64,000 bases of DNA from assembly GCA_027488835.1 (NCBI GenBank), contig JAIYAW010000008.1:62001-126000 (forward strand), written 5' to 3'. Of this stretch, positions 1 to 7,926 are shown in pieces. Within the stretch, counting starts at the first letter, position 1, and every line of letters begins with the position of its first letter. The stretch comes from Bacteroidota bacterium. GTDB taxonomy: Bacteria > Bacteroidota > Bacteroidia > NS11-12g > UBA955. A program made the translations under genes and the position numbers. Under the pieces are notes generated by a model that had not been told where the DNA came from, made no database searches, and saw nothing but the letters and a program-made list of their open reading frames with translations.

Positions 1-119
1 CTTGCTTGAGCATGTCCCTCATCATTTAAAGTAGAATCAACACCAGAACCTTGAACAATTCCTTGTTTATTGAAATCTGTTTGACCATGACGAATTAAAT
101 AAATTGTTTTTTTGCTCAT
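1..119 (-). CDS. Histidine phosphatase family protein, N-terminus only (cut by window edge)
   Basis: The reverse strand starts with ATG at 119 and reads MSKKTIYLIRHGQTDFNKQG..., continuing off the left edge after about 39 codons. The RHG motif at residues 10-12, with His11 as the expected phospho-acceptor, and the following QTDFN are the signature of the phosphoglycerate-mutase/histidine-phosphatase superfamily. The family covers 2,3-bisphosphoglycerate-dependent mutases and small-molecule phosphatases, and 39 residues cannot separate them. The start lies 20 bases from the divergent menI start, so the two genes share a very short control region in which I see no TAnnTTTG element. Family call is firm, specific activity unknown. 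Confidence 0.85.
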   Translation of the reverse strand, partial: MSKKTIYLIRHGQTDFNKQGIVQGSGVDSTLNDEGHAQA

Positions 120-139
120 TGTGAGTGAATTTTGCGTGA

Positions 140-577
140 ATGATGGCCAATATTTTTGATACTGCAAATATAAGCATAGATGCATTAAACAAGCGCTGTG
201 AAAACACCATGTCAACTGCAATGGGATTGGTATTTACAGAAATTACCACAGATGCATTAAAAGCAAAAATGATGGTTAATGCCTCTAATTGTCAACCATT
301 GCGCATGTTAAACGGCGGTGCTTCAATGGCAGTTGTAGAAATTCTAGGAAGTATGGCGGCTAATTTGATTTTAGACAGAGATAAAGAAGTTGCCTTGGGG
401 CAGTCAATTACAGGGAATCATTTTCGTCCGGTTAAGGAAGGAGAATGGATTGAAGCGGTTGCATATGCTATTCATATTGGAAGAAAAAGTCAAGTTTGGG
501 AGGTTTCAATCTATCAATCTGAGGGTAAATTGGTGTGTAAAGGAACGATGAATATGGCTGTGGTCGCGATAAATTGA
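140..577 (+). CDS. menI: Hotdog-fold thioesterase, probable 1,4-dihydroxy-2-naphthoyl-CoA hydrolase
   Basis: This 145-residue single hotdog domain of the PaaI/YdiI type would release DHNA from DHNA-CoA in menaquinone synthesis. The core LNGGASMAVVEILGS (residues 57-71) matches the YdiI/MenI active-site helix: Glu67 corresponds to the catalytic Glu and Gln52 to the conserved Gln, but the usual His of HGGA is Asn58 here. The N-terminal LNKRCENTM segment also aligns with MenI, which supports a start at 140 or at the second ATG (143). It is followed after one base by the isochorismate synthase gene, which is the main argument for MenI over a generic acyl-CoA thioesterase. Substrate is inferred from context; the fold is clear. 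Confidence 0.78.
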   Translation: MMANIFDTANISIDALNKRCENTMSTAMGLVFTEITTDALKAKMMVNASNCQPLRMLNGGASMAVVEILGSMAANLILDRDKEVALGQSITGNHFRPVKEGEWIEAVAYAIHIGRKSQVWEVSIYQSEGKLVCKGTMNMAVVAIN

Positions 578-578
578 A

Positions 579-1592
579 ATGGGGATTTCATTTGCAATAT
601 ATAGAGAAGCCAATGACAATCAAATTTATCTTTGCAAAGGTAATTGTCAAAAATTAACGGCGAATTTAGCATTTCGTAATTTTCCGCATGGATTTATACT
701 CTCTCCTTGGGCTAAATCAAATGAACTTTGGTGTATTTTGGGTGATAAAGAAAATATTTCTAAAATAAAGGTTCTTGATTTTTTGAGGGACTTCGATTTT
801 CAAATTAATGAGACTCAAACTTCATCAACAAACTACATTGAATTTGAAAATGAGGTTATAGCAATTCAAAAGGAAATTGAAACTGGAAATATAGAAAAGG
901 CAGTAGCCAGCAGGATTGTGGCTGAAGGTGAAGCTTTCAACATTGAAAAAATTGCTGCTTGGTTTCAATTGCTTCTAAAAAATCATCAAAATTCATTTGT
1001 TTCTTTGGTTTACACTAATGAGTTTGGTTTGTGGATCGGGGCTACTCCAGAAACATTAATATCATACGAAAATGAATATGTTCAAACCATGAGTTTGGCA
1101 GGAACTTTGGTTAACGAGAACGATCAATGGTCGGCAAAGGAGGCATTGGAGCAAAGTGTGACAAGTAAATTTATCCAAGAAACTTTGCAGCAATTTGCAA
1201 TAAAACCAATTGAACCTACATCAATTGATGAATCTTCAAGTGGCAGTTTGAGGCATTTAAAAAGTGGATTTAAAACGCAAATAAATGCATCCGATTTATT
1301 TGATTTAATTGAATCACTATCTCCAACACCAGCGGTTGGTGGATATCCCCAAAAAACTGCGGTAAAATGGCTGATGGAAAATGAAACTTTCAACCGTGAA
1401 TTATTTACAGGATTTATGGGTCCTATAGTCAATCATAAACTTTTACTTTTGGTAAATTTACGTTGTGCAAAAATTACACAAAATCAACATATCTATTTTG
1501 CGGGTTGTGGCGTAAATAGCGGTAGTGAAGTAAAAAAAGAATGGTTAGAAACGGAAGCTAAAATGAATGTAATTCGAAGTTTTTGGAATTAA
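579..1592 (+). CDS. menF: Isochorismate synthase (chorismate-binding enzyme)
   Basis: A 337-residue chorismate-binding enzyme that would convert chorismate to isochorismate, the first committed step of menaquinone synthesis. Conserved elements in order are EKAVASR (about 105-111), GATPETL and SLAGT in the middle, then the TPAVGGYPQ segment and the E-NRELFTGFMGP block near the C-terminus that carries Mg and substrate ligands. It is about 100 residues shorter than E. coli MenF because the N-terminal region is reduced. It starts one base after menI and is probably translated from the same mRNA. It could in principle be a salicylate or anthranilate relative, but the MenI neighbour favours menaquinone. 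Its stop codon shares the four bases TTAA with the stop of the opposing gene. Confidence 0.86.
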   Translation: MGISFAIYREANDNQIYLCKGNCQKLTANLAFRNFPHGFILSPWAKSNELWCILGDKENISKIKVLDFLRDFDFQINETQTSSTNYIEFENEVIAIQKEIETGNIEKAVASRIVAEGEAFNIEKIAAWFQLLLKNHQNSFVSLVYTNEFGLWIGATPETLISYENEYVQTMSLAGTLVNENDQWSAKEALEQSVTSKFIQETLQQFAIKPIEPTSIDESSSGSLRHLKSGFKTQINASDLFDLIESLSPTPAVGGYPQKTAVKWLMENETFNRELFTGFMGPIVNHKLLLLVNLRCAKITQNQHIYFAGCGVNSGSEVKKEWLETEAKMNVIRSFWN

Positions 1593-2686
1593 TCCTCGTC
1601 GTCATTTTCATCCTCATCTTCTTCGTCATCATCTGATTTTTTCTTTTTTTCTTTTTTCTTAGAATCAGATTTAGGCTCAGGCTTTTTTTCTGCTGGTTTA
1701 GTGGTTTTAGACTCCGATTTTTTTGGCTCTTTTGTTGTTTTTTCGTCTTCAGATTTGTCTGACGGTTCATCAGGTGGAGGAGTTAAATCTTCTGGTAGAG
1801 AAAGTGTTTTTGGGTCTAAAGGCTTTGGATCTTGTCCAAAATTCATAGATGTCATTGTCTTTTTTACCAAGGTTTTTCCATTCAATGGATATCCATCATA
1901 ATCGCCGGTTGGTATATAGTAAGCTTTGTTACCTCTCACTTTTTCATAAGCTGGACCGAGATGGTCCATGACAATCACTTTGTCTTCAGGTTGATAACGT
2001 AAAACCATTTGAGAAGACTTGTGGTATTCAAAAACTACCCTATTGGATGCACTAGGATCATCTTCCCCATCTCTAAATAGAGGATATCCAAAAAGGGGTT
2101 CTCCATCTTCAAAATAAAGAACATCGAGAAATGAGCGGTTTGATTGGTTGTTATGTCCATCAAATGCCATTAATAAAATTAAACTCTTACCATCATATCT
2201 GTATGGCTGCATTTGATAATATAATGCTCCGGGCCATTTGGCAAGGGTATAGGTTTCCTCTTCTGCATCTTTGGCAATATTTTCTAATGTATCCATGAGA
2301 ATAAAAGTTCTCATTTGCTTTTTGATTTTCCTTTGGATGACACCAAAATGCATGAATTTGCCATTTTGAAGTATGGCGTTATAAGTAAAAATGCGGCAAT
2401 CGGCATCTTTATGACTTGCAATTGCAATAGTTGTAAACTTGAGAGAATCAAAGGGATATGTAAATGATAATGGATTTAATAATCCCTCAAGAAGTTGATC
2501 TTGTATTTCAATAGATGCCTTGATTCTCTCGGCATCTGTGGGTGCCGAGAGTGGCTTTAAATTAATAGAGAGAATGTTTTTTTCTAGTGTTCGTGGATTG
2601 ATTAATTCTTGACAAAACGCAGTGTTGAATTGTAAGAATGATACAAAAAATAGAATAAGAAAAAACTTAAAACGCAACATATTCAT
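1589..2686 (-). CDS. Secreted protein of unknown function with a charged low-complexity tail
   Basis: 365 residues. Residues 1-25 form a signal peptide (KFFLILFFVSFLQ core, cleavage near FCQ). The body (about 26-290) is predicted globular, with phrases such as GALYYQMQPYRYDGKSLILLMAFDGH and a DYDGYP segment. I do not recognise a named domain with confidence; similar exported proteins are common in Bacteroidota. From about residue 300 the chain becomes a Lys/Pro/Glu/Ser-rich stretch and ends in an almost purely acidic Asp/Glu tail. The gene follows the thiolase gene on the same strand after 44 bases and runs convergently into menF, sharing TTAA as the stop of both. Envelope location is likely; function unknown. 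Confidence 0.75.
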   Translation of the reverse strand: MNMLRFKFFLILFFVSFLQFNTAFCQELINPRTLEKNILSINLKPLSAPTDAERIKASIEIQDQLLEGLLNPLSFTYPFDSLKFTTIAIASHKDADCRIFTYNAILQNGKFMHFGVIQRKIKKQMRTFILMDTLENIAKDAEEETYTLAKWPGALYYQMQPYRYDGKSLILLMAFDGHNNQSNRSFLDVLYFEDGEPLFGYPLFRDGEDDPSASNRVVFEYHKSSQMVLRYQPEDKVIVMDHLGPAYEKVRGNKAYYIPTGDYDGYPLNGKTLVKKTMTSMNFGQDPKPLDPKTLSLPEDLTPPPDEPSDKSEDEKTTKEPKKSESKTTKPAEKKPEPKSDSKKKEKKKKSDDDEEDEDENDDED

Positions 2687-2730
2687 TTATAACGTTAATA
2701 TGAATGAATTTATTGAGGGACGGTGAAAAA

Positions 2731-3909
2731 TTAGCAATTTTCTATAACCATTGCAGAAGCTCCGCCGCCGCCATTGCAAATACCCGCGCCACCAAATTTA
2801 CCATTGTTTTGTTTTAAAACATTGATAAGGGTAACAATGATTCTTGCACCTGAAGCACCCAATGGATGACCCAAAGAAACAGCACCACCGTTTACGTTCA
2901 CTTTGTCTGCAGATAAGTTTAATAATTTGTTATTAGCCAAACCAACAACAGCGAATGCTTCGTTTAGTTCAACATAATCTAAATCTGCTATAGAAATACC
3001 AGCACGCTGTGCTGCTATTGGAAGGGCTTTGCTCGGAGTTGTGGTAAACCATTCTGGAGCTTGTTCTGCGTCTGCAGCGCCAACCAATTTGGCCAATGGA
3101 GTTAACCCTAATTCTTTTAATTTTTCACCACTTACCAAAACTAGCGCAGCAGCACCATCGTTCATTGTACTTGCATTTGCAGCAGTAACAGTACCATCTT
3201 TTTTGAAAACAGCCCTTAATCCTGGTATTTTAGTGAAATCTACACTTTTATATTCTTCATCTTCAGAAACAATTACATCACCTTTGCGGGTTTGAACTGT
3301 AACAGGAGCAATTTCGCTAGCAAATTTACCGTCTGCCCAAGCTTTTGCAGAACGTTTATAGCTTTCAATGGCAAAATTATCTTGGTCTTCACGGGTAAAA
3401 TTGTATTCATCTGCACACATTTCAGCACATGCACCCATTAAGGTTTGGCTGTAAACGTCAGTTAATCCATCCGTAATAATGCCGTCAAGCATATTGATAT
3501 TTCCGTATTTGTTTCCTGAGCGAGAACCTGGCAAATAATGTGGCACTTGGCTCATATTTTCCATACCACCAGCAACAACCACATCGGCATATCCAAGTTG
3601 GATGCTTTGAGCGGCCAAAGCAATTGCTTTCATACCACTAGCGCAAACTTTGTTTACTGTAGTAGCAGAAACATTATCTGGAATACCCGCGAATTTTGCA
3701 GCTTGTCTTGCTGGTGCTTGACCCAAACCAGCTTGTAAAACGCTACCCATAATAACTTCTTGAACCAATTCAGGATTGATGTTTGCTTGCTCTAACGCAG
3801 CTTTGATTGCTACAGCACCAAGTTTGGTTGCAGAAACTGAGGCCAAAGATCCGTTAAAACTGCCTAGGGGTGTGCGCATTGCACCTACGATATACACTTC
3901 TTTTGTCAT
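2731..3909 (-). CDS. Acetyl-CoA C-acetyltransferase (thiolase)
   Basis: A 392-residue biosynthetic/degradative thiolase condensing or cleaving acetoacetyl-CoA. Catalytic residues are visible: nucleophile Cys89 in KVCASGMKA, the His of GGAVSLGHPLGASGAR, and the second Cys in GICNGGGGAS near the C-terminus. The frame is open to an ATG at 3939, but the start was placed at 3909 (MTKEVYIVGAMRTP) because thiolases begin at this point and because a good promoter (3927-3957) has its -7 element between the two ATGs, so an mRNA would begin downstream of 3939. AtoB/ThlA-like versus FadA-like roles cannot be separated from sequence alone. No fatty-acid oxidation partner lies next to it. Confidence 0.93.
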   Translation of the reverse strand: MTKEVYIVGAMRTPLGSFNGSLASVSATKLGAVAIKAALEQANINPELVQEVIMGSVLQAGLGQAPARQAAKFAGIPDNVSATTVNKVCASGMKAIALAAQSIQLGYADVVVAGGMENMSQVPHYLPGSRSGNKYGNINMLDGIITDGLTDVYSQTLMGACAEMCADEYNFTREDQDNFAIESYKRSAKAWADGKFASEIAPVTVQTRKGDVIVSEDEEYKSVDFTKIPGLRAVFKKDGTVTAANASTMNDGAAALVLVSGEKLKELGLTPLAKLVGAADAEQAPEWFTTTPSKALPIAAQRAGISIADLDYVELNEAFAVVGLANNKLLNLSADKVNVNGGAVSLGHPLGASGARIIVTLINVLKQNNGKFGGAGICNGGGGASAMVIENC

Positions 3910-3926
3910 AGCTTTATTTTGTATTA

Positions 3927-3957
3927 CAAAGGTATTCAAAATAGGGCAAAGCCAAAA
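3927..3957 (-). promoter_or_regulatory. Bacteroidota-type promoter of the thiolase gene
   Basis: On the reverse strand TTTTG (3957-3953) is followed after 18 bases by TACCTTTG (3934-3927), matching the TTTG-N19-TAnnTTTG consensus of the Bacteroidota primary sigma factor within one base of spacing. A start about 6 bases downstream leaves a leader of roughly ten bases before the ATG at 3909. Confidence 0.7.
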
Positions 3958-3968
3958 GGGGATTTGCC

Positions 3969-3976
3969 TATATTTG
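3969..3976 (+). promoter_or_regulatory. -7 element of tsaB
   Basis: TATATTTG fits TAnnTTTG and ends four bases before the GTG start of tsaB, so the transcript would be leaderless or nearly so. No -33 element at the expected distance is seen. Confidence 0.4.
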
Positions 3977-3980
3977 TAGC

Positions 3981-4646
3981 GTGATTCTTATCATTGAATC
4001 TTCGGCTGATTTTCCCTCTGTTGCAATTTGCGATTTGCAAGGAATTGTGCAATTTGAAAAACATGCCGATGTTTTTCAAAGTCATTCAGAGCAACTACCC
4101 GTTTTGGTTAAAAATGCGTTGGATTTTATTGATGAGCATTCGCTTAATTTGTTAGCAATTGGCGTAAATCAAGGTCCAGGAAGTTATACTGGTCTTCGAA
4201 TTGGGGTTAGTTTGGCAAAAGGATTGTGTTATGCTAAAAATATTCCATTGTTGGCAATCGATGCATTTGAAGCGATGGGGCAATTTTTGTTTTTGGGGAA
4301 TCCTGACTTGAAAATCGTTTATGCTATGATTGATGCGCGCAGAGATGAAGTGTTTATGAAGCGATTGGAATTTGGTAAAATTGCAAAAGTGGAAGCCAAA
4401 ATTTTGGATAATTTGATTTCAGAAGAAAATTGGCAAGAAATTGGATTCATAGGAAATTCAAATGAAAAGGCAGTGCGGATTATTGAAAAAGAACCTAAGG
4501 TGATGCTTTTTGGCCCATTTGCAAATCAACTCAGCATTGAAGCGAGTAAATTATTTCAAAACAGTCAATTTCAAAATGTGGCATATTTTGAACCTTTTTA
4601 TTTGAAGGATTTTGTGCCAGGAATCAGCAAAAAGTTCGCGGTGTGA
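3981..4646 (+). CDS. tsaB: tRNA threonylcarbamoyladenosine biosynthesis protein TsaB
   Basis: 221 residues of the ASKHA-fold YeaZ/TsaB family, the scaffold partner of TsaD in making t6A37 on ANN-decoding tRNAs in the cytoplasm. The N-terminal LIIESSADFPSVAI and the central GPGSYTGLRIGVSLAKGL block are diagnostic. The start is GTG at 3981; no ATG precedes the conserved N-terminal strand. A TATATTTG element ends four bases upstream. The gene ends in an overlap with the next one: GTG (4643) and TGA (4644) share bases, so translation of the amidotransferase is probably coupled. tsaD, tsaE and tsaC are not in the window. Confidence 0.93.
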   Translation: MILIIESSADFPSVAICDLQGIVQFEKHADVFQSHSEQLPVLVKNALDFIDEHSLNLLAIGVNQGPGSYTGLRIGVSLAKGLCYAKNIPLLAIDAFEAMGQFLFLGNPDLKIVYAMIDARRDEVFMKRLEFGKIAKVEAKILDNLISEENWQEIGFIGNSNEKAVRIIEKEPKVMLFGPFANQLSIEASKLFQNSQFQNVAYFEPFYLKDFVPGISKKFAV

Positions 4647-5221
4647 CCATAGCTTTTATAGATAATTTCGACAGTTTTACCTTTAATTTGGTGCATTACC
4701 TTGAAAAAGCAGGTGCAAAAACTAAGGTTTTTAATAATGGTGAACTATTTAAGTTTCAGTCGGAAATATTAGAATGCGAAGGTGTTTTGATTGGTCCGGG
4801 ACCAAATACCCCATATCAGTCGGGCGAGTTAATGTTGTTTTTGCCAGTTTTAATTGAGTCGGGTACGCCTATTTTCGGCATATGTTTGGGACAACAGGCA
4901 ATAGGAGAATACTTTGGAATGAATTTAATTCATGCCAAAATTCCAATGCATGGCAAAGCATCCGAAATTACGCACAATAGAATTGGCATTTTTAGTGGAA
5001 TTCATTCGCCTGTTGCTGTTGGGAGATATCATTCTTTAATTTTAGAACAAACAGTTGAGTCATCTAAAAATATTGATATTTTGGGTGATTGCGAAGGCGA
5101 AATAATGTCCATTCAGCACATGGAATTACCAATTGTTGGCGTTCAATTTCATCCGGAAAGTGTTTTAACTCCAATGGGACAAAAAATTATAGATAATTGG
5201 GTTAATAGCCTGATTCGATAG
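4643..5221 (+). CDS. pabA: Class I glutamine amidotransferase, anthranilate/aminodeoxychorismate synthase component II
   Basis: A 192-residue TrpG/PabA-type subunit that supplies ammonia from glutamine to a chorismate-using synthase. The triad is visible: Cys81 in GICLGQQ, and the His and Glu in VQFHPES (about 171-173). NFDSFTFNLVHYL at the N-terminus and GPGP at 51-54 are also typical. Start is GTG at 4643, overlapping the tsaB stop. No trpE or pabB is adjacent, so the partner (tryptophan versus folate) cannot be decided; the symbol pabA is a convention for stand-alone copies. The last 20 bases overlap the end of convergent dxs. Confidence 0.88.
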   Translation: MTIAFIDNFDSFTFNLVHYLEKAGAKTKVFNNGELFKFQSEILECEGVLIGPGPNTPYQSGELMLFLPVLIESGTPIFGICLGQQAIGEYFGMNLIHAKIPMHGKASEITHNRIGIFSGIHSPVAVGRYHSLILEQTVESSKNIDILGDCEGEIMSIQHMELPIVGVQFHPESVLTPMGQKIIDNWVNSLIR

Positions 5222-6905
5222 CCGAAACTATTACATCTATTCCATACCCAGCCATTTCATAGAGATTTTCATTATTTCCATGAGGGATAAATTGATCTGG
5301 TATTCCTAGATGCATCCAGCTTCCTTTGAAATTTGAATGATTCATTTTTATGGATTGCCCAAATCCTCCAATAATTGAACCATCTTCAACTGTAATTATT
5401 TTAGAATACTGTGATAGGTTAAGATTAGGAATAGGTTTGATTTGATTGATATGTAAAGAATCGAATGAAATTGAAGTTTTGCTTTTTGCTGTGTCCACGA
5501 AATTACTCACAACACCCGTAGAGATCATTAAGATTTTATTATTGGTTTCAATTTTAGATTCAACAATGGCATGGTTTTCTGGAGACCATTGATCGTTCTT
5601 TACTGATCCTTTGGGATATCGAATTGCTATAGGCTTTCCTGCGCAAATGGAATATTTCATATTGTTATATAACTCCTGCGCATTTTTAGGTGCAAAAATT
5701 TCAATATTTGGGATACAATTTAAAAAGGAAATATCAAATGCACCGTGGTGGGTTGGTCCATCTTCACCAACCAATCCAGCGCGGTCAATACAAAAAACGA
5801 CCGGTAAATTTTGTAGCGCAACGTCGTGAATAATTTGATCATAAGCACGTTGTAAAAATGTGCTATAAATATTTACAAAAGGAATTTTTCCTTGTGTTGC
5901 CAAACCAGCCGCAAAGGTCACAGCGTGTTGTTCTGAAATTCCAACATCAAAAAAACGATTGGGAAAAGCATCCATTGCTTTTTGCATGCCACAAGAACTC
6001 GGCATTGCTGGGGTTATGCCTACAACTTGTATGTTTTGCGTGGCCAATTCAACTAGGATTTCACCAAAAACATCCTGCCATTTCTTTGAAACATGATTTT
6101 CGTCTGGTTGGATTTTTATGTATTTATTGGTGCTATGATATTTGGTTTGTTCTTTTTCTGCCGGTAAATAGCCTTTTCCTTTGGTTGTTTTTACATGGAT
6201 AATTTTAGGTCCGTGAATGGTTTTTGCTTTTTCAAATGCCGTCAATAATTCATGAACATTATGCCCATCAATAGGGCCATTGTAATTCAATCCAAACCAT
6301 TCGAACCACTGTTTTATATGATGGTAATCTTCGTTGGTTAGATGATAATTTAAAGCCCCTGTATTTGGGTCTATCCCAATCTGATTGTCGTTGAGTACAA
6401 TTGTAATATTTAATTTGCTATTTACAATATTATTTAGAGCCTCATAGCTCATGCCTCCGGTAAGGGCTCCATCTCCAACTACGGCAATAAAATTACGATT
6501 GGTTTCATTATTGATTTTTGCAGCTTGAGCCATGCCCATTGCTGCCGAAATTGCTGTACTTGAATGGCCGGTACCAAAATGGTCAAAACTACTTTCTTCT
6601 ATTTTTGGAAAACCTGAAATTCCATTGATATTCCTGATTAACTTAAGTTCTTCTTTGCGTTGGGTAAGCACCTTGTATGGGTATGATTGATGTCCTACAT
6701 CCCAAACTATTCGATCCGTATTAAAGTCAAAGTTTTTAAGTAAAACTGTGGTAAGCTCAATTACACCGAGATTCGCTGCAAAATGTCCTCCATTTTGCAA
6801 AATTGTTTCAATGATATATTCGCGTAGTTCTGCAGATAATTCAATCAACTCATCAGCAGTGAAAGATTGGATTTCGGAGGGGTGATGAATATTTTCAAGA
6901 AACAT
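5202..6905 (-). CDS. dxs: 1-deoxy-D-xylulose-5-phosphate synthase, compact form
   Basis: A 567-residue thiamine-diphosphate enzyme making DXP from pyruvate and glyceraldehyde-3-phosphate, first step of the MEP isoprenoid pathway. Landmarks in order: VWDVGHQSYPYKVLTQR, DHFGTGHSSTAISAA, the ThDP motif VVGDGALTGGMSYEALNN, GPIDGHN, KTTKGKGYLPAE, the catalytic Glu in GISEQHAVTFAAG, YSTFLQRAYDQ and FCIDRAGLVGEDGPTHHG. All catalytic blocks are intact. It is about 50 residues shorter than E. coli Dxs because the segment between GALNYHL and the FGLNYNGPIDGHN block is only about 15 residues. A weak -7 element lies just upstream. Its 3' end overlaps the convergent pabA gene by 20 bases. Confidence 0.95.
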   Translation of the reverse strand: MFLENIHHPSEIQSFTADELIELSAELREYIIETILQNGGHFAANLGVIELTTVLLKNFDFNTDRIVWDVGHQSYPYKVLTQRKEELKLIRNINGISGFPKIEESSFDHFGTGHSSTAISAAMGMAQAAKINNETNRNFIAVVGDGALTGGMSYEALNNIVNSKLNITIVLNDNQIGIDPNTGALNYHLTNEDYHHIKQWFEWFGLNYNGPIDGHNVHELLTAFEKAKTIHGPKIIHVKTTKGKGYLPAEKEQTKYHSTNKYIKIQPDENHVSKKWQDVFGEILVELATQNIQVVGITPAMPSSCGMQKAMDAFPNRFFDVGISEQHAVTFAAGLATQGKIPFVNIYSTFLQRAYDQIIHDVALQNLPVVFCIDRAGLVGEDGPTHHGAFDISFLNCIPNIEIFAPKNAQELYNNMKYSICAGKPIAIRYPKGSVKNDQWSPENHAIVESKIETNNKILMISTGVVSNFVDTAKSKTSISFDSLHINQIKPIPNLNLSQYSKIITVEDGSIIGGFGQSIKMNHSNFKGSWMHLGIPDQFIPHGNNENLYEMAGYGIDVIVSAIESGY

Positions 6906-6910
6906 ATGCG

Positions 6911-6918
6911 CAAAAATA
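6911..6918 (-). promoter_or_regulatory. Possible -7 element of dxs
   Basis: Reverse-strand TATTTTTG fits TAnnTTTG and ends six bases before the dxs ATG. No TTG is found at the -33 distance, so support is weak; if used, the message is essentially leaderless. Confidence 0.35.
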
Positions 6919-7159
6919 CGTTCGAATGTTGAATAGGATGCGCATTGAGCTTGAAATTTAGAAATTCATAAAAATATTCAAACTGAATTTTTACCATTTG
7001 ATTTGTTTTTTATGTAAGGTTTTGGTCATTTTTGAAAAATATTTTTTAATTTTAAGGGTTATTAAATAGCAATTTTACGTTGTAATGATAGAGGTTTTGC
7101 GTAATTTAAGTAATTGTAAAATAGCATGATAAATTTCATGAATTACATAATTTAGTAAT

Positions 7160-7175
7160 TTAATTTCGAAATTAA
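7160..7175. repeat. 16-base perfect palindrome upstream of the AT-hook gene
   Basis: TTAATTTCGAAATTAA reads the same on both strands. It lies about 110 bases before the AT-hook start and could be an operator, but AT-rich palindromes also arise by chance. Confidence 0.5.
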
Positions 7176-7216
7176 TTTTAACTATCGATATCGTTTAAGG
7201 TAAACTATTATTCGAT

Positions 7217-7250
7217 AATGAACACATTTTAATGAAATAAATTGTTCATT
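7217..7250. repeat. Inverted repeat just upstream of the AT-hook gene
   Basis: AATGAACA (7217-7224) and TGTTCATT (7243-7250) are exact reverse complements separated by 18 bases, ending 37 bases before the start codon. The spacing suits a dimeric regulator or a leader hairpin. Function is inferred. Confidence 0.45.
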
Positions 7251-7287
7251 TTTGTAATACTAAAATCTCTCTTAATCTCTAATCAAC

Positions 7288-7923
7288 ATGAATCAAAAAA
7301 ATGAAATTGTTGAACCTAAAAAACGTGGTAGAAAAAAAGGTTCAAAAAACAAATCAAAGTCAAAAAGAACTGCGAGTAACAATGGTTACAATGTAATATT
7401 TAAGACTCTTGAGAGTGAAATGGTTGCCGTTATGGGAGCCATTCAAAAAGCACAAGAATTGGCCGCCAAACAAATTGAAAAATTAGAAGCCAAACATAAA
7501 AAAGATATTTCTAAAATTAAAGATAAATCAGATTTGTCTGTTAAACTTTGGAAAGAACGTGCGAAAGAATATCGACATAAATTGTTGAATGCAGGTTCAA
7601 TAAAAAAGAGATCAGTTGGTAGGCCGGCATTATTAGTTGCTAAGCCGGCGTTAAAACGGGGTCGTCCTGTGAAAGGAGAGCCGAGAAAAGGTGGTGGTCG
7701 TAAAAAAGCGGGTGAATTGACTAAGAAGGATATTATTCTCAGTTATATGCGTACTTTTAACAAGGAAATTACTTCTAAAGAATTAATTAAACAATTGTTC
7801 TTGTTGAGTGGAGAGAGCGATGCCAAAAGATATTCACAAGGTATTTATACTACATTGACTCAAATCTACAAATCGGGTGAGTTAATGAACAATGGCGGAG
7901 TTATCACGCTATCTAAAAAGTAA
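7288..7923 (+). CDS. AT-hook DNA-binding protein with coiled coil and a winged-helix-like C-terminus
   Basis: 211 residues. The N-terminus (10-26) is a Lys/Arg patch, KKRGRKKGSKNK, resembling an AT-hook. Residues 55-100 are Lys/Glu/Ala/Gln-rich and strongly helical, probably a coiled coil. Residues 107-145 hold KRSVGRPAL, LKRGRPVKG and GGRKKAG, two of them canonical GRP AT-hooks. The C-terminal 65 residues (TKKDIILSYMRTFNKEITSKELIKQLF... IYTTLTQIYKSGELMNNGGVITL) look like a small winged helix of the kind used for dsDNA binding. I infer a nucleoid-associated or regulatory protein; no named family is assigned. It stands alone behind the palindrome-bearing gap and is followed by a strong terminator. 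Confidence 0.8.
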   Translation: MNQKNEIVEPKKRGRKKGSKNKSKSKRTASNNGYNVIFKTLESEMVAVMGAIQKAQELAAKQIEKLEAKHKKDISKIKDKSDLSVKLWKERAKEYRHKLLNAGSIKKRSVGRPALLVAKPALKRGRPVKGEPRKGGGRKKAGELTKKDIILSYMRTFNKEITSKELIKQLFLLSGESDAKRYSQGIYTTLTQIYKSGELMNNGGVITLSKK

Positions 7924-7926
7924 TTT

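Larger units (their letters stand above)
6919..7287. other. Only long gene-free stretch of the window
   Basis: About 370 bases of very AT-rich sequence between the divergent dxs and AT-hook genes. I see no convincing ORF, tRNA or riboswitch. It holds several short palindromes, described separately: a 16-base perfect one at 7160-7175, an 8+8 inverted repeat at 7217-7250, and weaker pairs around 7124-7139 and 7192-7206. Tracts of A and T are frequent, the type of DNA an AT-hook protein would bind. Confidence 0.6.

Noticed and set aside
3909-3939. Upstream ATG at 3939 as thiolase start
   Set aside because: It lies upstream of the -7 element at 3927-3934, and family members start with the residues encoded from 3909.
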